Source: JAUIET01 sp039111475
Lineage (GTDB): Bacteria > Pseudomonadota > Gammaproteobacteria > Pseudomonadales > JAUIET01
Length of the DNA stretch: 64,000 nt
Assembly: GCA_039111475.1 (NCBI GenBank)
Contig: JBCCIP010000023.1
Location: 1-64,000, forward strand
Direction: 5' to 3'
In this document: positions 50,861 through 59,091 of the stretch, piece by piece
Position numbering within the stretch: the first letter of the stretch is position 1
Layout: each line of letters opens with the position of its first letter
Translations under genes and position numbers: made by a program
The notes under the pieces: generated by a model
Seen by the model: only the letters and a program-made list of their open reading frames with translations
Told to the model about the DNA's origin: nothing
Database searches by the model: none

Positions 50861-51725
50861 CGGCCGCCAATGCAGTGATATCGGCATGGTCGTAACAGGG
50901 CGCCACCTCAACAATATCCATCGCAACCAGATTTAAGCCGCTTAAGCCGCGAATGATCTTTAGCGCTTTGTCGGTACTCATACCGCCAACCACCGGCGTG
51001 CCGGTGCCAGGAGCAAATGCCGGATCAAGACCGTCAATATCAAAGGTTAAGTAGATCGGCATGTCGCCCACAGTCTCACATATCTTATCGACAATGGCTT
51101 CTGCTGACATATCGTTCACCGCGGCAGCATCCAACACAGTAAACTCGTGATTCTCAACATTGTATTCGGTACGAATGCCTAGCTGGACGGTGTGCGGTGC
51201 TGATATCAGACCTTCTTTGGGTGCATGGTAGAACATACATCCATGGTCATAACGATCTGAGTCTTCGTAGGTATCGGTATGCGCATCGAAATGAATCATC
51301 GCAACAGGACCATGAACTTTGCTGACTGCCCTAAGCAGCGGCAGAGTCACAAAATGGTCGCCACCAAATGACAACAGCTTTTTCCCCTGTTGCAGAATGC
51401 CCAGCGCTGTTTCTGTCACTGTCGACAGCATGGATTCACTCTCTCCTGGAGGGAATTCCAGGTCGCCATAGTCGATCACCGAGATGCGATCAAACGCATT
51501 GAAGCGCCAGGGCCAGCGCTTTTCTTCCCAGCGAAGATTGGCTGATGCGCGGCGTATACCCTGCGGGCCCTGACGAGTTCCGGCGCGGCCGGTAGTGCCG
51601 AGGTCGTAGGGTATGCCCATAACCACCACATCAGCGCTCTGTACATCCCGACTTAACGGCGTCGACAGGTAGCCGAACGTATTTGCGAACATGGAATGGC
51701 TAGAAAAATGTTTTTGATCAGTCAT
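50814..51725 (-). CDS. speB: Agmatinase-family ureohydrolase
   Basis: A 303-residue arginase/agmatinase-fold enzyme. All manganese ligands are visible: GGDH, DAHTDT and DIDGLDPAFAPGTGTP. The family hydrolyses a guanidino group to urea and an amine; agmatine, guanidinobutyrate or guanidinoacetate are possible substrates. If it is an agmatinase its product putrescine would feed the SpuC/PuuA/PuuB genes 2 kb away. It is convergent with the Rieske gene (47 bp overlap). Confidence 0.9.
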   Translation of the reverse strand: MTDQKHFSSHSMFANTFGYLSTPLSRDVQSADVVVMGIPYDLGTTGRAGTRQGPQGIRRASANLRWEEKRWPWRFNAFDRISVIDYGDLEFPPGESESMLSTVTETALGILQQGKKLLSFGGDHFVTLPLLRAVSKVHGPVAMIHFDAHTDTYEDSDRYDHGCMFYHAPKEGLISAPHTVQLGIRTEYNVENHEFTVLDAAAVNDMSAEAIVDKICETVGDMPIYLTFDIDGLDPAFAPGTGTPVVGGMSTDKALKIIRGLSGLNLVAMDIVEVAPCYDHADITALAAATLGLEMLYVTASTV

Positions 51726-51911
51726 TTAGAGCATCTACTTAAAGTGATACATTGCCGTCATAAACGGCTTGTAAGCTGTAAAGCCTTCCGCTGTTAACGG
51801 AAAACAGGTAAGTTGTTGATTGAGGCCACAATAATAATACGATAAAGGCAGTGAAACTGATATGCGAGTCTCGCGCAGCACTTTAATTTACCAGCGGAGC
51901 AGTGCAACAGA

Positions 51912-52793
51912 ATGAGTGCAGTGAACAAGGATGTGTCGCTAAAGACACTGCTGTTGCCTTTGCTGCAACACCCCACTATCGCCGCTGTTATCAAATGGTC
52001 TGTGTACGGCATTCTGGTATTCAACGGAATCCTTTATCTGCTGGATGATATTGGCGCCTATCAAAGCTCAATAGGCGCAGATGCCAGTTTTGCGGACATT
52101 CTGGAAACCTTCGCAACCAGCATCGACACAGCCGCCTGGCTTGGGCTGATTTTTATGCTGGAGTTGGAGACCTGGTTACTCTCCGATGAGGTACTCGAAA
52201 GCTGGGTAGGCAAACTACTGTTTATGCTGCGCGTAGTTTGCTACGCATCTATTGCTTATGCGGCATACGGCTATGTTGCCGAGGCACAAGACAACTACAA
52301 AACCATGGTACGTGAAGACGTTCAGCATCTGTGTGACGTGGCAGACCAGGGCGTTTCCCTGCAAACCGATAGTATTGACTACACCGAGATCGACCGGAGT
52401 AATTGCGGCGAACTATCGGTGGGTGCACCGTTTTATAAAATTGATAAAAAAACTTCATTAATCGATGCCCCCACGCTGCAGCGCGTGCAGAAGATGGAGT
52501 GGATCAACGTACTTAACGCCTTCGTCTGGGTGATGGTTGTGTTATTGATTGAGGCCGAGGTCAGGTTGCAATGGAACGATCAATACGGTACTCGATGGCT
52601 GCAGGGGGTTCAGCAGTCGAAAACATTCTTTTACGTGATTCTTTGGGGGTGTGCGTTTGCATGGCTGTATTTTGGTTATCGCTTGTATGGGTTTGATGCG
52701 ATAGTTTGGATTGCCGGGTTTTGGGCGATTGAGTTGAATCTTGCGGATTGGGAGCAGGAGAGGGTGGCAGAGTTGCGACAAAATGCGGCGTAA
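51912..52793 (+). CDS. Uncharacterised multi-pass membrane protein
   Basis: A 293-residue inner-membrane protein with about six hydrophobic segments (first at about 27-45, last near 245-275) and a soluble middle part (about 125-190) with paired cysteines (HLCDVADQG, SNCGELS). I do not recognise a named family; similar proteins occur as conserved hypotheticals in marine bacteria. The spacing of the helices somewhat resembles a voltage-sensor-like or ion-channel-associated layout, but no such motif is clear. It is divergent from the agmatinase gene. Confidence 0.75.
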   Translation: MSAVNKDVSLKTLLLPLLQHPTIAAVIKWSVYGILVFNGILYLLDDIGAYQSSIGADASFADILETFATSIDTAAWLGLIFMLELETWLLSDEVLESWVGKLLFMLRVVCYASIAYAAYGYVAEAQDNYKTMVREDVQHLCDVADQGVSLQTDSIDYTEIDRSNCGELSVGAPFYKIDKKTSLIDAPTLQRVQKMEWINVLNAFVWVMVVLLIEAEVRLQWNDQYGTRWLQGVQQSKTFFYVILWGCAFAWLYFGYRLYGFDAIVWIAGFWAIELNLADWEQERVAELRQNAA

Positions 52794-52851
52794 TGAGCTC
52801 GCGAACAATGAGTTTGATTAGTTTTCGTATTCTGCAGAGTACGGCGCAGAA

Positions 52852-53003
52852 CTGAGTTCAAGCGCTCGGGACCCGCTGGACCCAAAGCAGTCGCTACGTT
52901 CTTGGGGCCAGCTTTGAATTCATCCATGGGGGCTTCCCTAAAGGACCTACTGTTGGCATTTTCGACATCCATGTCTCAAATGATCCCGAGCGCTTGAACT
53001 CAG
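52852..53003 (+). repeat. 152-bp palindromic repeat, copy 1
   Basis: The ends are perfect 20-bp inverted repeats, CTGAGTTCAAGCGCTCGGGA (52852-52871) and its complement (52984-53003). A 36-bp core at 52921-52956 differs by one base from that of copy 2. The element has no coding content. The size and form fit a MITE or a large extragenic palindrome. The whole gap 52794-53368 contains only these two copies and the 92 bp between them, which hold a small hairpin (GGCAC-CTCA-GTGCC, 53006-53019). Confidence 0.8.
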
Positions 53004-53095
53004 CCCGGCACCTCAGTGCCAGATTCAGATATCACATTTTTGAGGCGATTGTCGTCACGGTGTGCATTGTGAAAGCCTGTCACTGAGGCGATGGA

Positions 53096-53247
53096 ACGAG
53101 TTCTGGTTTGCGGGACTGCGTGATAGAGGGATCTCGAACACACCAACAGTAGGTCCTTTAGGGAAGTCCCCATGGATGGGTTTGAAGCTTTCCCCGCGAG
53201 CATAGCGAGTGCTTTGGGTCCGACGTGTCCCGCATACCAGAACTCGT
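53096..53247 (-). repeat. 152-bp palindromic repeat, copy 2 (inverted)
   Basis: Same length as copy 1 and in opposite orientation. The terminal arms (53096-53116 and 53227-53247) pair at 20 of 21 positions. The core (53143-53178) is 35/36 identical to that of copy 1 and lies at the same distance (69 bp) from the end. The arms share GAGTTC and CGGGA with copy 1, but the 7 bp between differ at six positions (AAGCGCT against TGGTATG), with matching changes in the opposite arm. Confidence 0.8.
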
Positions 53248-53368
53248 ACTATTGTCGGTCTGGATCAATAAGAAAAACGTCCAGATCTCATAGTAACCAC
53301 TAATAGGTACGTCCCAACACACTGCCTGTGATAGCATCACCAGCATCAAAATCAGGTTAAAAGGGCCC

Positions 53369-54748
53369 ATGGCAATGAGTTCAACAAGCGCACAAGAAAA
53401 CTGGCAAGAGCTGGATAAGAACAGCCATTTTCATCCTTTTACCGATTTATCCGAGTATGCCGAAACTGGTGGCCGAGTTGTCAACCAGGCCGAGCATGTC
53501 TATATTCGTGATGCCGACGGTCATCGCATTCTCGATGGAATGTCAGGTTTGTGGTGTTGCAACCTGGGTTACTCGCAGAAGGGCATTGCGGATGCTGTCT
53601 ATGAGCAGCTGCAAACCCTGCCGTATTACAACAGCTTCTTTAATTGCTCCAACGACAAAGCCATTGAATTATCAGCGGCCCTGTTGAAGGTGATGCCCGC
53701 GCATTTCAAAAAGATCTTCTTTACCAACTCCGGCTCGGAAGCGAACGATACCAATATTCGTCTGGTCCACCGCTATTTCGATTTGTTGGAGAAGCCCGAT
53801 AAGAAAATCATCATCAGTCGAAAAAATGCGTATCACGGCAGTACCATCGCCGCTGCCAGTTTGGGCGGTATGAAAGGTATGCACGAACAGTTTACGCGCT
53901 TGCCCTATGTGTATCATATACAACAACCGCACTGGTTTGACGAGGGTGATAATCTATCATCTGACGAGTTTGGCCGCGCGGCCGCGAGCCAACTGGAGCA
54001 AGCGATTGATGAGCTGGGTGAAAACAAAGTCGCCGCTTTCATTGCTGAACCGATTCAAGGTGCTGGCGGTGTGATTGTTCCGCCAGACACTTACTGGCCC
54101 GCCATTAAAGATATATGTGAGCGACGCGACATTTTGTTGATCAGCGACGAAGTAATTTGCGGTTTTGGCCGAACAGGTTCCTGGTTTGGCTGTGAGACCT
54201 ATGGTTTTGAGCCAGATTTGATGACGTTTGCCAAAGCAGTTACCAATGGCTTTCAGCCATTAGGTGGTGTTGCTATCAGTGATAAGGTAGCAAGTGTACT
54301 GACATCCGGCGGCGGGGAATTTGCGCATGGCTTTACCTATTCAGGACACCCGGCAGCCTGTGCGGCAGGTCTGGCCACTCTGGATGTTTTGCAGCAGCAA
54401 AACATGATACAACACGTCTCAGAATCTATTGGGCCGTATTTTCGAACGCGTTGGGATGAGCTAGCGGATCACGCCATTGTTGGCCAGGTCCGATCACAAG
54501 GTATGTTCGCGGCGCTGGAGTTAGTGCGAGACAAGGAAAGCCGGGATAGATTGGCACCAGAAAGTGCGGCGGCAATCACTTGTAGAGATGCCGCCGTGGC
54601 CAGCGGCCTTATGGTTCGCGCCGTGGGCGACTCCATGATCAGTGCCCCTCCGTTCGTGTGCACCGAAGCGGAAATCGATCTATTGATCGAGCGTTTGCAT
54701 CAAGCGCTGGACAAAACAGCGGCCGCCTATGGTGTAAAAAGCGCATGA
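53369..54748 (+). CDS. spuC: Putrescine/polyamine:pyruvate aminotransferase, SpuC-like
   Basis: A 459-residue class III PLP aminotransferase closely like SpuC. Family stretches are LDGMSGLWCCNLGYSQKGIA, FFTNSGSEANDTNIRLV, AFIAEPIQGAGGVIVPPDTY, LISDEVICGFGRTGSWFG and FAKAVTNGF with the cofactor lysine. It moves an amino group from putrescine or a similar diamine to pyruvate, giving 4-aminobutanal. Taurine or beta-alanine transfer is an alternative in related enzymes. The ATG at 53369 is 121 bp after the repeat; ATG at 53375 is also possible. It overlaps the PuuA-like gene by 4 bp. Confidence 0.92.
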   Translation: MAMSSTSAQENWQELDKNSHFHPFTDLSEYAETGGRVVNQAEHVYIRDADGHRILDGMSGLWCCNLGYSQKGIADAVYEQLQTLPYYNSFFNCSNDKAIELSAALLKVMPAHFKKIFFTNSGSEANDTNIRLVHRYFDLLEKPDKKIIISRKNAYHGSTIAAASLGGMKGMHEQFTRLPYVYHIQQPHWFDEGDNLSSDEFGRAAASQLEQAIDELGENKVAAFIAEPIQGAGGVIVPPDTYWPAIKDICERRDILLISDEVICGFGRTGSWFGCETYGFEPDLMTFAKAVTNGFQPLGGVAISDKVASVLTSGGGEFAHGFTYSGHPAACAAGLATLDVLQQQNMIQHVSESIGPYFRTRWDELADHAIVGQVRSQGMFAALELVRDKESRDRLAPESAAAITCRDAAVASGLMVRAVGDSMISAPPFVCTEAEIDLLIERLHQALDKTAAAYGVKSA

Positions 54749-56073
54749 GCTCCAGCAGCGGAAGGCCTGCAAAGTTGCCAGAATCGCTAGAACTGTTGAT
54801 CAGTGATATCAATGGCGTGCCTCGTGGTAAAACCATCGACAGCACCGCAATAGACGGAGGTGAATTACAACACTTCCCCAAGGCAATCTTGCTGCAAACC
54901 ATTAATGGCAGCTATTGCGACGCGATGGAAACGCTCAACGCCAAAGATGATGATTTGTTGCTCAAGCCGGATTGGAGTACCTATAGGTCTACGCCGTGGA
55001 AAAAACAAACTGGTCAATTGATTTGCGAAACGATCAACAAAGACACGGGTAGGCCCATTAGTTTTGATTCTCGCAATGTACTCAAGCAATTAGTGCAGCA
55101 GTTCGGTGAGCGAGACATGTTTCCAATTGTTGCGCCAGAACTCGAATTCTATTTATTAGAGCCCAACAAAAAAGACGCTTTAGAACTCTCGCCGGCAATT
55201 GCAGAAGATGGTTCAACCGAAGCAGGAGGTGAAGCATTCAGTCCTGACTCGCTTGATAAGTACAGTGCCATTATCGATGACCTGAATACCTTGTGCGCTA
55301 AGGCTGGGCTGGCTACCAGTGCTCTAGTACATGAAATGGGACCTGCACAGATAGAGCTAAACGTAGAACACGGCGATGTAATGGATCGTATTGATCAGCT
55401 GTTTTTGCTCAAACGTCTGGTCAAAGCATGTGCCGTAAGGCATGGAAAATTGGCAAGCTTTATGGCCAAGCCAATGGCCGGTCAGGCTGGTAATGGCTTG
55501 CATACTCATTGCAGTATGGTGAATGCAGATGGAAACAACGTGTTTGCATTAGAAAATGGCCAGGCACCGCTTGCGCTGAAACACTTTATTGGCGGCTTAC
55601 AGATCTATCTTCCCAAAATCTTTGCCTTAATAGCACCGAATATAAACAGTTACCGACGCTTTGTGCCCGGCCTATCTGCGCCCATTAATTTAGAATGGGG
55701 ATACGACAATCGCACCACGGGACTTCGCGTGCCGTTTGGTCCGGATGCAGCTGGCCGAATTGAGAACAGGGTTGCTGGCGCAGACGCCAACCCCTATCTG
55801 CTGATGGCTGCTAACCTGGCTTGCGGATTGCTAGGTATGCATGAGCGTATAGAGCCAACTGCTGCCCATGAAGGTGACGCTTATGATGAAGCAGCGGATC
55901 TTCCTGAGCACTTGTACCCGGCGCTGACGGCGCTAGAAAATTGCGAGCCGTTAGTTGCGTTGTTAGGTAGTGATTTTGTCGAAGCATTTGTTTCTGCGAA
56001 GCGTTCAGAACTCAGCCACTTTGGCAAGCATGTCTCGCCATGGGAAGTCACCTACCTTGGGAACCAGTTGTAA
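54745..56073 (+). CDS. puuA: Gamma-glutamylpolyamine synthetase, PuuA-like
   Basis: A 442-residue glutamine-synthetase-fold ligase. The start (LELLISDINGVPRGKTID), VAPELEFYLLEP, MAKPMAGQAGNGLHTHCSM and RIENRVAGADANPYLLMAA match PuuA-type enzymes. It joins glutamate to putrescine or another polyamine using ATP. The ATG at 54745 overlaps the SpuC stop (ATGA), and an open frame upstream of it has no support. PuuB follows after 3 bp. Both transaminase and glutamylation routes for diamines are thus encoded side by side. Confidence 0.92.
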   Translation: MSSSSGRPAKLPESLELLISDINGVPRGKTIDSTAIDGGELQHFPKAILLQTINGSYCDAMETLNAKDDDLLLKPDWSTYRSTPWKKQTGQLICETINKDTGRPISFDSRNVLKQLVQQFGERDMFPIVAPELEFYLLEPNKKDALELSPAIAEDGSTEAGGEAFSPDSLDKYSAIIDDLNTLCAKAGLATSALVHEMGPAQIELNVEHGDVMDRIDQLFLLKRLVKACAVRHGKLASFMAKPMAGQAGNGLHTHCSMVNADGNNVFALENGQAPLALKHFIGGLQIYLPKIFALIAPNINSYRRFVPGLSAPINLEWGYDNRTTGLRVPFGPDAAGRIENRVAGADANPYLLMAANLACGLLGMHERIEPTAAHEGDAYDEAADLPEHLYPALTALENCEPLVALLGSDFVEAFVSAKRSELSHFGKHVSPWEVTYLGNQL

Positions 56074-56076
56074 GCC

Positions 56077-57387
56077 ATGTCAGCAGCCGGCCAGCAAGGT
56101 GGAAATTCCTCACTCGGTTACGACGAATCCTGGTATTACTCGAGTTTAGGAGGCGTTGATGATTACCCAACCTTCAGCGGAGAACTTGATGTTGATGTAT
56201 GCGTTATTGGTGCGGGTTATACCGGACTATCCGCCGCGATTGAACTAACCGATAAAGGCCATTCCGTGGCGGTTCTTGAAGCGCATAAAATTGGTGCAGG
56301 TGCCTCTGGTCGCAACGGCGGCGTACTGGGAATGGGGCAGCGAAAAGATCAATTTGAGCTCGAGAGTTGGGTCGGCAAAGAAAAAGCACAGCAGTTCTGG
56401 CAAATTGCCTGTGACGCCAATCAATTGGTTCGCGATCGTGTTGAGCAACATCAGATTGACTGTGATTTACGTGATGGTTCCTTGACGGTTGCTCATAGAC
56501 AGCGTTACGAGCGTGAGCTTTGGGACTATGTTGATCATTTAGAAGCAAACTACGCCTACACAGGCAAGCGCAAAGTGGGTACCGACGAAGTGCGGGCTAT
56601 GCTCGGTGTTGACAGTTACTTCGGAGGGTATGTTGATAGCAATGCTGCTCACCTACACCCTCTGAAGCTGGCGCGTGGTTTAGCCAGGGTCGCTGCAAAG
56701 CAAGGCGCTAAGGTGTTTGAGGATAGTGCAGCACTGGGCTACGAGGAAGTTGGCGACAGCATCGTTGTCCAAACCCGAAGTGGCCGAGCGCGCTGTCAGT
56801 ATCTGATTCTCGCCTGCAACGGTTATTTAGGTCGATTCGAAAAAGCGGCCGCTGTATACCAAATGCCAATTAATAATTTTATTCTAGCCACCGAGCCGCT
56901 GGGTGCGGAGCGCGGTAAGCGTGTTAACAGGGACAACGTAGCGGTTGTTGATACGCGGTTTGTGGTCAATTATTTTCATAATTCCCCAGATCACCGCCTG
57001 ATATTTGGCGGTGGTGAAAATTACTCTTCCAGATTCCCCAAAGACCTGAAAGGCTTTGTGCGTAGCAAAATGCTGGAAGTGTATCCGGACCTGCATGACG
57101 TAAAGATTGATTATGCCTGGGGCGGTACACTGGCAATTACCTTGAAGCGTATGCCGCATTTCGGCCGCAAGGGTAATAGGGTGTATTGGGCGCAAGGTTA
57201 CTCAGGCCATGGCATAGCGATGGCGAATATGGGCGGTAAGCTGGTTGCAGAAGCCATACACCAGCAATCTGATGGCTTTGAATTGTTCGCTGGACTCAAG
57301 CATCAGGCGTTTCCCGGCGGCACTCTGCTGCGCTGGCCTGGCTTGGTCGCGGGCATGCTGTACTACTCAATGCTTGATAAATTTTGA
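56077..57387 (+). CDS. puuB: FAD-dependent gamma-glutamylputrescine oxidase, PuuB-like
   Basis: A 436-residue amine oxidase of the DAO family. The FAD-binding loop is VCVIGAGYTGLSAA (about 41-54), followed by GASGRNGGVLGMGQRK, a histidine-poor variant of the region that covalently binds flavin in some relatives. The C-terminal YWAQGYSGHGIAMANMGGKL is the family end signature. It would oxidise gamma-glutamylputrescine to the aldehyde with release of hydrogen peroxide. It is the third gene of the spuC-puuA-puuB unit, 3 bp after puuA. No PuuC, PuuD or PuuR gene is next to it. Confidence 0.9.
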   Translation: MSAAGQQGGNSSLGYDESWYYSSLGGVDDYPTFSGELDVDVCVIGAGYTGLSAAIELTDKGHSVAVLEAHKIGAGASGRNGGVLGMGQRKDQFELESWVGKEKAQQFWQIACDANQLVRDRVEQHQIDCDLRDGSLTVAHRQRYERELWDYVDHLEANYAYTGKRKVGTDEVRAMLGVDSYFGGYVDSNAAHLHPLKLARGLARVAAKQGAKVFEDSAALGYEEVGDSIVVQTRSGRARCQYLILACNGYLGRFEKAAAVYQMPINNFILATEPLGAERGKRVNRDNVAVVDTRFVVNYFHNSPDHRLIFGGGENYSSRFPKDLKGFVRSKMLEVYPDLHDVKIDYAWGGTLAITLKRMPHFGRKGNRVYWAQGYSGHGIAMANMGGKLVAEAIHQQSDGFELFAGLKHQAFPGGTLLRWPGLVAGMLYYSMLDKF

Positions 57388-57510
57388 TGCAGGCGCAATG
57401 GACGTGCTGACATGCGGTTTGCTCGGCGTTGATTCTGATCAAGGATGCGCTAGTGTCGTTTAGTAGAATGTTATACAACATGATTACTTCACTCCAAGAC
57501 TACTGACGCT

Positions 57511-59091
57511 ATGGACTTTCTCTGGGTAGCGGTCGCATTCGTTTGCGGGTTTCTGGTTAAACGACTCAACTTGCCACCATTGATAGGGTATCTGGCGGCG
57601 GGCTTTGGTTTGCATGCACTGGGCGTGGAACCAGCGGAATCCCTTGAAGTGCTTGCCGATTTGGGTGTGGTATTGCTTCTGTATACTGTGGGCCTGAAGC
57701 TAGACGTTAGTAGTTTGTTCAGAACCGAAATATGGGGCAGCGCTTTGGCTCAGATGGGGGTTATCGTTGTCTTGACGGTTGCCAATAGCCTTTTGCTGGC
57801 GTTTCTTGGACTTAATTACTTCACTGATCTGGATTGGCAAGCAGCCGCGTTGATCGGCTTTGCGGTCAGTTTCAGTAGTACGGTCTGCGCGGTTAAATTG
57901 CTTGAAGATCGTGGGGAAATGCGTGCGCGCCATGGTCGCGTGGCAATAGGTATTCTGATCATTCAGGACATTGCAGCCGTTATTTTTGTGTCGTTAACGG
58001 CAGACAAATCCCCTAGTTGGTGGGCTCTGTTACTGTTTGCATTGCCGCTTTTGAGGCCATTGATAGACAGGCTACTGGTGTTGTGTGGTCACGGCGAAAT
58101 GTTGGCGTTGGGAGGTTTTTTCCTGGCCCTGGGTGGCGGCGAATTGTTTACTTTATTTGGCTTAAAAGCCCATTTAGGTGCTTTGGTATTGGGCGCGGTT
58201 TCCAGCGGACAAACCAAAGCAGGTGAGCTGGCGAAAACTCTACTCAGCTTTAAAGATATTTTTCTGATAGGATTTTTCCTGTCGATCGGATTTACCGCAC
58301 TGCCGACGATTGACATGATGGGCGTGGCACTCATTATGGCTCTGGCATTGCCGGTAAAAAGCGCCTTATTCTTTCTTTGGCAAGTGCGTTTCAAATTGCG
58401 CAGCCGCACCGCGTTTCTTTCTGCCCTGAGTCTGTCAAACTACAGTGAGTTTGGCTTGATCGTGTGTGCTGCAAGTACGGCGCACGGACTGCTAGCTAAA
58501 GAATGGCTGGTGATAATGGCGTTGGCGGTTTCCTTTTCCATCATATTGTCCAGTATCGTTAACACCCATGCTCACGCTTACTACCAGCGTTGGAGTGCAC
58601 GTCTAAAGCGTTATGAACGTCGCCAACGTTTGCCGGAAGATAATTTGACTCAGCCTGAAGGCGCTGTGTGGGTGATAGGAATGGGCAGAGTAGGCACCGG
58701 TGCTTACGACTCCTTGCGCGACGAGCTGAATATGGATGTGTGTGGCATTGATGTAGACCAGGAGCGGGTGGAAAGACATTGCAAGCAGGGTAGACGCGTT
58801 TCACAGGGGGATGCGGAGGATCCGGATTTCTGGGCACATCTTTCTCTGCAACAAGAGAATTTGATCATTCTTGCAATGCCAAACAATAAAGACAATATCG
58901 AAGCCATTGGTCAGATCCAGCAGATTGGGTTTGCCGGCAGAACGGCCGGCATAGCCAGTTATGACGATGAAAAGCAGTTATTGCTAGACGCCGGGATCGA
59001 TGTGGTATTCAACCTCTATGACAATGCAGGTGCCGGATTGGCCGAACACAGCGTTCATTTTTTGAGTGCGCAAGCAGACGGACAGACCTAG
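57511..59091 (+). CDS. CPA2-type K+(Na+)/H+ antiporter with TrkA-N domain
   Basis: A 526-residue inner-membrane protein. Residues 1-360 form a cation:proton antiporter domain of about 12 helices (NLPPLIGYLAAGFGLHALG, ALIGFAVSFSSTVCAVKLLE, IGILIIQDIAAVIF). Residues about 380-510 are a TrkA-N nucleotide-binding domain (VWVIGMGRVGTGAYD). The design is that of KefB/YbaL proteins, which release potassium under control of glutathione adducts or nucleotides. It overlaps the convergent acyl-CoA synthetase gene by 4 bp. Confidence 0.92.
   Translation: MDFLWVAVAFVCGFLVKRLNLPPLIGYLAAGFGLHALGVEPAESLEVLADLGVVLLLYTVGLKLDVSSLFRTEIWGSALAQMGVIVVLTVANSLLLAFLGLNYFTDLDWQAAALIGFAVSFSSTVCAVKLLEDRGEMRARHGRVAIGILIIQDIAAVIFVSLTADKSPSWWALLLFALPLLRPLIDRLLVLCGHGEMLALGGFFLALGGGELFTLFGLKAHLGALVLGAVSSGQTKAGELAKTLLSFKDIFLIGFFLSIGFTALPTIDMMGVALIMALALPVKSALFFLWQVRFKLRSRTAFLSALSLSNYSEFGLIVCAASTAHGLLAKEWLVIMALAVSFSIILSSIVNTHAHAYYQRWSARLKRYERRQRLPEDNLTQPEGAVWVIGMGRVGTGAYDSLRDELNMDVCGIDVDQERVERHCKQGRRVSQGDAEDPDFWAHLSLQQENLIILAMPNNKDNIEAIGQIQQIGFAGRTAGIASYDDEKQLLLDAGIDVVFNLYDNAGAGLAEHSVHFLSAQADGQT

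Noticed and set aside
52676..52972. Minus-strand frame that runs through repeat copy 1
   Set aside because: The frame comes from the repeat sequence and the end of the membrane-protein gene; repeats of this kind often produce such false proteins.
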